From Perkinsus marinus ATCC 50983 (Eukaryota > Perkinsozoa > Perkinsida > Perkinsidae), in NCBI RefSeq assembly GCF_000006405.1, contig NW_003217015.1, positions 117,876 to 181,875 on the forward strand: 64,000 nt of DNA. The letters are read 5' to 3'. Positions 58,649 through 64,000 of this stretch are shown one piece after another. The notes under the pieces were generated by a model. The model saw only the letters and a program-made list of their open reading frames with translations. It made no database searches and was not told where the DNA came from. The translations under genes were made by a program, and so were the position numbers. Each line of letters starts with the position of its first letter. Within the stretch, counting starts at the first letter, position 1.

Positions 58649-59620
58649 ATGGCAGGAGGCTCTGCTACTGCCAACAGCAACAAGAAGCAGCAACAACAAC
58701 AACAGAATAAGCGAGGGGGTCAAGGAGGCAGCGGCCCTCGCGTAGAAGTCCCTCATGGGATCGAACCGCGTAAGTTCGCTGGTAGGCGACACTTTATCAG
58801 CACCGACGTGATTGCTGTGTATGGTTGTTGACATTTCGGCTGCTCATTAGTCCAAACTTTTTGGCGAGTTTCGGACCCCAACGGTATCTTGTCAGGCGCG
58901 GCCGGCAATCTATATTCGTCCTACGAGATTGTCAAGGCGGTCAATGACTTTTTTGGGGAGGTAACAGGCCCTGGCTAGCAGCATTTCATACCACTCCTTG
59001 CTCTATTCAGGCACTACCTGCCTTGGGGTATATTGAGAACACGAGTCTCCCTTGGATGAGAATAGTCCTTATGACTATGGCTTGCACGGCGGGCGTTATC
59101 GGCCAATTTTTTCTCAAGTTCCCCGCGGTACGCGACCACTTTCGTATCTTTCAACATTTGACTTTTCAGGATGCCTCTCTGCTGAGATTTTGTGTCCTGG
59201 GGTACTTCCTGTTTTCTGGAATCACTTGTGTGGTAGACATGTTATGGATGAAGTCGAGCGGCATGCAGATCAGCGATCGCGAGGTAGATGCTGCTGGTGG
59301 TGGCGGAGCAGTAGTTGAATGGTGGAAGTTGCCTTTGCTCAGACTGGTGAGAGAATCTTCGTTGATGTGGAAATGCCGGGATTTGGCTCAAACTTGGTGT
59401 TAAGGTTGCGAAGTTACCAGTCGAATTTGTCCGAGGTGATGTCAAGATACTCATGTGCATGCGTGCAATAATCTTGTGTCGTGATTAGGAGATCAGAGAG
59501 AGCATAGGAAACTACTTTCATGAGGACGGCGAGCTGGATGGACAGAAACTGCTCACTCGCTTTGACGTTCTTTACCGTCGTTTCGCGGCCCATAGGAACG
59601 GTGATTTAAAGGCTGAATAA
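58649..59620 (+). CDS. SPCS2: Signal peptidase complex subunit 2 (SPC25 family)
   Basis: Exons 58649-58769, 58851-58960, 59011-59127, 59170-59283, 59343-59435 and 59489-59620 sum to 229 codons (228 aa), the usual family length. The N-terminus has a poly-Gln stretch (KKQQQQQQNKRGGQ). The family pattern follows: an SSYEIVKAVNDFFGE helix, then SLPWMRIVLMTMACTAGVIG as TM1, a short loop, and LLRFCVLGYFLFSGITCVVD as TM2. The C-terminal domain reads GERIFVDVEMPGFGSNL and ends IRESIGNYFHEDGELDGQKL then LTRFDVLYRRF. The protein is a non-catalytic subunit of the ER signal peptidase near the translocon. It starts 220 bp after the LRRC56 stop. Confidence 0.82.
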
Positions 59621-60021
59621 TTTTGTGGCGCGGTGAAGACTACAGCTATCGCTGTTGCTGTTGTTGAGGGGAATGGTCATTTTCATCCAAACATCTAGCT
59701 GAGTTCATCAATAGAGGTGTATGGTTTTGGTAGAAGGCAGTATTGGCTTCATTTGAGGGCTGTGGTTATCTGTATCGTGTTGGCTATTGAGCAAAGTACC
59801 CCTATTGGGTGAGCGCCGTGCTCGCATGCCATGCATGATGGGATGTAGACGCATTCAGTGGTAGAGTGGAGCTCATGAAGATGTGACTGAAGAAGAAGGA
59901 TTGAAAGTTACCCTCGGAAGTTCACAGTGGTTTCTAGGTACTTGCTGGTTGTGTAGGTGTCTTTTTGTGTCGGATTCCCGCGTGACTAACATGAGCTGCG
60001 ATTGGTGTATATGGTTTGCTG
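59621..60021. other. Intergenic, carries a TTTTGTGGCGCGGTGAA motif
   Basis: No gene. The motif at 59621-59637, one base after the SPCS2 stop, resembles intronic copies at 15421, 18140 and 18950. Confidence 0.55.
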
Positions 60022-60084
60022 ATGAACTCTGCAGAGGGTAGTTTGCCTCTCGGCATTATTGTGGTTGTAGTTGTCGTTATCTAA
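60022..60084 (+). pseudogene. Out-of-frame membrane-anchor ORF upstream of rhodanese 1
   Basis: A 20-codon ORF, MNSAEGSLPLGIIVVVVVVI, ends 11 nt before the first rhodanese ATG. It resembles the in-frame anchors of rhodanese 2 and 3 (GKLLPLVILIAVAVLG and GKLLPLVAALIAVAIMG) but lies in another frame, and no workable intron joins it. Confidence 0.5.
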
Positions 60085-60094
60085 CTATTTTGTC

Positions 60095-60524
60095 ATGTCT
60101 AGTGCTACTCTTAAGGACCTCGCTGAGGCTGTGAAGGCTGGTCAGAAGCTCATCATTGTTGATGTTAGAAGTGATGATGAAGTGAAGAATAAGCGTAGAG
60201 ACTCCCGAGTGTTTCTATGGGGTAGTTTGTTAATTTCGTTATCGTCTCAGCGTCAAACCCTGGCAGCATCCATATCCCTATCGCTGAGTTCAACGACAGG
60301 ATGAGTGAAATTCCCGAGGGCCCTGTCATCGTTCACTGTGCTGTCGGAATGAGAGCTAGTAAGCCGTGCACTCGAGTGCACGTCAGATTTCATGTCTTGT
60401 TGTCGTAGAGCGCGCTGGTGACGCGTTGAGAGCAGCTGGTTATCACCCTGTTGTGGATGTGACTGATTGCGCTGCAGCTAAGGAGACTGTTAAGAAGGCT
60501 GAGGAGCTCGCGAAGAGAATGTGA
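60095..60524 (+). CDS. Rhodanese-domain protein 1, soluble, 107 aa
   Basis: Exons 60095-60194, 60251-60358 and 60409-60524 join in frame. The protein starts MSSATLKDLAEAVKAGQKL and contains the first rhodanese box IIVDVRSDDEV, then NPGSIHIPIAEFNDRM, and the active-site loop VIVHCAVGMRA with the catalytic Cys. It ends VKKAEELAKRM. Single-domain rhodaneses transfer sulfane sulfur (for example thiosulfate to cyanide or thiols) or serve as redox or phosphatase-like modules. No signal or membrane segment is in frame. First of three tandem copies. Confidence 0.85.
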
Positions 60525-60699
60525 AGCCTTGCATCAGTCGTAGCCGGTTGCCGAATTCTTCGAAACCGAGCGAGTTTCATGATATACTTTTACCATGGTC
60601 ATGGTTAACGGAGATGAAATACTTGTGAAGCAGCTATTCTTGGGTTGTTTGAAAAAGCAGTTGTTATCTCCTAGTTCGTAGTTTACTATCCCGATCGCG

Positions 60700-61357
60700 A
60701 TGGCTTCATCGTCGCCTCTAACGAATATAGGACTTCTGTCCTTAGTCGTTCTTATCGGTTCTGGGTTGACCGGCACTGTAGGGAAGTTGTTACCTCTCGT
60801 GATATTGATCGCTGTTGCTGTACTCGGCTCTATGATGTCGACCGATTCTACTTCTACGGCTGATCTGGCCGTTGAAATCGCGAAAGGAAAGAAGCTCATA
60901 ATTGTTGATGTTAGAACTGACGATGAAGTGAAGGCAAAACGTAAGAATCGTTGAAGAGCTCATCTTCGCTCTTGTGGAGTCGATGAATTTCTCAGCGTCA
61001 AACCCTGGCAGCATCCATATCCCTATCGCTGAGTTCAACGATAGGATGAGTGAAATTCCCGAGGGCCCTGTTATCGTTCACTGTGCTGTTGGAATGAGAG
61101 CTAGTAAGCCGTGCACATGAGTGTGTCGTCACAATTTATTTGTCGTCATAGAGCGCGCTGGTAACGCGTTGAGAGCAGCTGGTCGTAAACCTGTTATGAA
61201 TGTAACAGATCGTGACGCTGCTAAAAAGGCTGCTAGAGAGGCCGAGGAACTTGCGAAGAAGATGTGGAGGCCACGATCAAATAATAATGCTCACATTAGT
61301 TTACCATGTGAGAAGCTTCCACACCGTTTTCCCAGCGCCTGGTGCGCATCGGTGTAA
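60700..61357 (+). CDS. Rhodanese-domain protein 2, membrane-anchored, 184 aa
   Basis: Exons 60700-60940, 60996-61103 and 61152-61357 join in frame. The N-terminus has two hydrophobic stretches (GLLSLVVLIGSGLTG and LLPLVILIAVAVLGSMM), predicting a signal anchor or hairpin. The rhodanese part reads LIIVDVRTDDEVKAK, GSIHIPIAEFNDRM and VIVHCAVGMRA with the active-site Cys. The C-terminus extends about 30 residues beyond copy 1 (NNNAHISLPCEKLP ... WCASV) and contains two extra cysteines. Exon 2 is nearly identical to that of copy 1, while exons 1 and 3 have diverged. Confidence 0.83.
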
Positions 61358-61479
61358 TAGACTTTCACGTAAAGGTGGTCGGTTAACTTGACCAAAAGTT
61401 CCAGTCTTGTGATGGTGCTGAGGGTCGTGATGTTTGGTGTCAATTTTCAGTTCACTGTGTTTCTGTTACTTTTAAAGTA

Positions 61480-62055
61480 ATGAGCTCTCCTTCATCGCGG
61501 TCGACTTGCTCTATGGGAAAGTTGTTGCCTCTCGTGGCAGCGTTGATTGCCGTTGCTATAATGGGGTCTGTGATATCGAGCGATTCCACAACTGTTGCTG
61601 ATCTAGCTGCTGAAGTTGCGAAGGGGAAGAAGGTCACGGTTGTCGATGTTAGAAGCCCTGGCGAGCTGGCATTCAGACGTAGGTTGAATATGAGCGCTCC
61701 ATTTCGTACCGTTCCTTTCGTAACTCATTTGTTACTGTTGTTGCATGTCTTCTTCTTCCAGCGCCTCTTCCCGCCGCTCTCAATATTCCAGTCGGCCAAG
61801 TCGAGTCGATGATGTCCGCAGTCCCCAAGGATGCTCCTGTTCTGGTCTATTGTGCCTCTGGCAGGAGATCAGGTGAATCATCCCGTCCGCCTTTCTTGGG
61901 TGCTAATGTTTTGTACAGGCTCGGCTGCGAAAGTTCTCCGTGAGCACGGCTATGGTCCGGTGCTGAGCACAGCTAATTGCGACAGTGCTAAGAAGATCCT
62001 GGATGAGGTCGAGAAGTTGGCTGAGGCAGAAGGGGTCACGGGGAAGACTCGATAG
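61480..62055 (+). CDS. Rhodanese-domain protein 3, membrane-anchored, 148 aa
   Basis: Exons 61480-61678, 61762-61872 and 61919-62055 join in frame. The anchor GKLLPLVAALIAVAIMGSV is followed by VADLAAEVAKGKKVTVVDVR, then AALNIPVGQVESMM and the active-site loop VLVYCASGRRSGSAA. This loop is closest to classical single-domain rhodaneses (CxSGxRS). It ends EKLAEAEGVTGKTR. Intron positions match copies 1 and 2, so all three arose by tandem duplication, with copy 3 the most divergent. Confidence 0.85.
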
Positions 62056-63365
62056 TGACTTGTATGAATGGGCGAGTAGAGGTAGGCTTATTGGCACTGC
62101 TTTAAAAGAACGTGCTCAGTCACTGACTGACTGACAGTCAGCGTGATGCCGTGTGATAACCTCAACTGCAAACGATCATTCCGCTCTATAGCGAGTATAG
62201 TTTCTCTATGGATAATTGGTATTGCGTCTTCGAGTACATCGTGAATGTCTGTTGTTTGTTAGAGGGTAGTGGGAATCTTGTTTAGAAACCGCCTAGTGTC
62301 TAGACCTGGTTACGCTGTTTGAATAGGCCATGGGCTTGCCTTCCGATTCGAATAATTCAGAAAATGTCTGTAAACTTGTTGACCCCCTCTGTGCACCTTA
62401 CGCTCTCACTACGGAACTGAATAACAATGACACACCTCTTCTAACAGCTACGAGCTAGAATCCGGCTCGAATGCCGTTGTCAACTTGTCTTTAAACCCAC
62501 TAATGATATCCTCTGACAAGAGCAAAACCACCCAGTGGTTACTACTGACTTCACTTTCTTGTGTAATTATTTCTCACTGGAAATTCCCATCATGGGAGTT
62601 GGAACAAGCGAGATCGTAGCGAGCCGGGAATCTGAATCCCAGATTCTGCAGAGCCTCACCAGACTATATGAAGACTTCGTAGGCGCTCTGCCCGACCCTT
62701 CATAATGAAGTGTCGGTCGAGCGCCTCGAACACCGGACAGGATCTCTCGATGCACCACGAGCAGTAACCAGCACTGCTGGCTATGGCGAATTCGAGGTCA
62801 TGGCCCGAGAAGAGAGGCTCATGGTCCATGAGTCATGGACTTCGGGCTTGCAACCGCGGGGGGATACCAAGGTTCCGGCAAGGACCTTGAGATGGACGAG
62901 GCGGTCTCGTAGAGACCAAGAGACAAGGGCGATTACCGGAGGCAACGAGATGCTTCAAGCATCATGCTTGAGAACTTCGCAACACATAAACTCGCTCGAC
63001 TGGGTATAACGGGATTTCAAGATGCTGTTTGTTCCCTACTGGGTCACTGGATGACCGTCATGGTGAGGTTTCGGCAGCCACACTGAGTGACGGCGTCACC
63101 CAATCTTATTTTTCTAATAGGTTTGCCTCATTTTCTGTTAAATATATCCACAGTAGTAGGTCACCTACTGTAGGTGTCCCTTGAAGTGTCCCAGAGTCAG
63201 TATGACGACCAACGGTAGAAGTGATGGGCAAGGGTTGTGGAACAAGTGTTGGGAAATAGGTCTGGGGTCTTTCCGGGACGAACTGATCAGGCGTCTGAGG
63301 GCGAGGTTAGAACCTGTAACTTAGAAGGGCTGTTGGGACCAGTGAGTCACTGGCAGTGACTATTG
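62056..63365. other. Region without a recognised gene
   Basis: A 99-codon plus-strand frame at 62710-63009 is charged and unassigned. A degenerate TGGGATTCAGATTCCC sequence on the minus strand near 62620-62640 resembles a tRNA T arm. Nothing else is supported. Confidence 0.4.
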
Positions 63366-63768
63366 AACATGTGTTTTATTCGGACGATCACGACCTGATG
63401 ATCAAAGTCACGACAGATCAGTTCGCCTTGCTCTTGCGATCGCGCGGAAGGGACAGAGCACCGGCACCGGGGGATCTGAACAGCGCTGGTCGAAAAAAGG
63501 TAGCTGCGGCAATTATGGCCCTCGCTATGGAGTCGCTGGCCCTGTCGCAGAAGAGCTAGCATCAGAGATGGGAGCAGTTCTCCAGGCGCAAAGAGTAGCG
63601 GCATCATCAGGAATAGGCTGTCTTCTGAACGAGTTCTTCAAAGATGGTTTAATGGTAAGAAGCAATATGACAAGCCTCGAATTGAGGCTTGTCATATTGC
63701 TTCACAATCCTACAATACGAGCTCGCGACTACGTGTCAGACATCGTCACTAGTATCAGCGGTCTCTGA
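63366..63768 (+). CDS. Open frame of about 130 codons without an early ATG, unknown
   Basis: The frame is open from about 63366 to the TGA at 63766-63768 and reads SVRLALAIARKGQSTGTGGS, GNYGPRYGVAGPVAEELAS, MGAVLQAQRVAASSGIGCLL, NEFFKDGLM. A GTAAGA donor at 63655 follows the last segment, so this may be an internal exon ending there, with the palindrome at 63660-63702 in the intron. No family recognised. Confidence 0.35.
63660..63702. repeat. Perfect 19-bp inverted repeat with 5-nt loop
   Basis: AAGCAATATGACAAGCCTC, loop GAATT, then its exact reverse complement. It would form a strong hairpin in RNA or a cruciform in DNA. Confidence 0.95.
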
Positions 63769-63902
63769 GTGACTCCGAGTGAGTCCAACACCAAGTACCA
63801 AGTATCTCGGCCTCATGGCGTTACTACACAGTAAAGGGTACTGAGTATCGAACAACCCCACGCCATGATATCTATGATGTTTCCAAAAAAGGTACAAATC
63901 GA

Positions 63903-63929
63903 TTGTATAATACAATTTGTATTATACAA
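63903..63929. repeat. Perfect 13-bp inverted repeat with 1-nt spacer
   Basis: TTGTATAATACAA, one T, then TTGTATTATACAA; AT-rich palindrome near the right edge of the window. Confidence 0.95.
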
Positions 63930-64000
63930 CTTGTATACACGGAAGAACATGATGGTCTACTGAGTAGACTCTGAGTAGGTCTACTGAGTTTTCCATGTGG

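Noticed and set aside
60071-60094. Earlier non-ATG start for rhodanese 1
   Set aside because: The extra residues come from a TTG start and show no similarity to the other copies; the ATG at 60095 precedes the conserved helix.

Overview
The window is eukaryotic nuclear DNA. Protein-coding segments are cut by many very short GT-AG introns, mostly about 30-60 nt, and genes on both strands sit tens to a few hundred bases apart. The gene set (mitochondrial Hsp70, MON2, a SPOC protein, a DeSI/PPPDE protease, INCENP, a MORN protein, the flagellar-dynein factor LRRC56, signal peptidase subunit 2, an AAAP amino acid transporter, rhodaneses) fits a compact protist genome with a flagellate stage. Intron style and MORN content make a Perkinsus-like alveolate my best guess, but this is inference, not a species identification. 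One 100-N assembly gap lies at 30469-30568.

Layout. 0-2.3 kb: 5'-truncated mitochondrial Hsp70 (+). 2.3-4.3 kb: no gene resolved. 4.3-12.0 kb: two minus-strand genes, a SPOC-domain protein and a full-length MON2. 12.2-16.4 kb: four more minus-strand units: a 113-aa protein, a diverged relative of the giant EF-hand genes described below, a PPPDE/DeSI protease and a 341-aa unknown protein. 16.6-17.9 kb: a small acidic protein and a small secreted cysteine-containing protein (+).

18-44.9 kb is the most unusual part: two very large plus-strand genes in tandem. They share the same order of parts: a Cys-containing N-terminal region, an acidic low-complexity exon, about 12 versus 21 readable EF-hand loops, and a shared C-terminal domain. 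In both genes one class of EF-hand is always interrupted by a phase-1 intron inside the codon of loop residue 6, which shows that EF-hand modules were amplified together with their introns. The low-complexity parts carry unrelated tandem repeats in the two copies (48-nt units in the first; 21-nt and 63-nt units in the second). I know no named family with this architecture, and it is my candidate for the undescribed system: very large, acidic, probably Ca2+-binding proteins.

45-64 kb holds mostly conserved eukaryotic genes: a CxxC zinc-binding unknown, a degenerate tRNA-Arg-like sequence, an INCENP homologue with a clear IN-box (chromosomal passenger complex), an intronless AAAP transporter, a MORN-repeat protein (-), a decayed ORF region, LRRC56, signal peptidase complex subunit 2, and three tandem rhodanese-domain genes. 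The last 2 kb is mostly unassigned, with two strong palindromes.

Exon coordinates come from reading splice sites and frames by eye. Where I give a full exon list, the lengths sum to an intact reading frame. Where I say unresolved, the limits are approximate.
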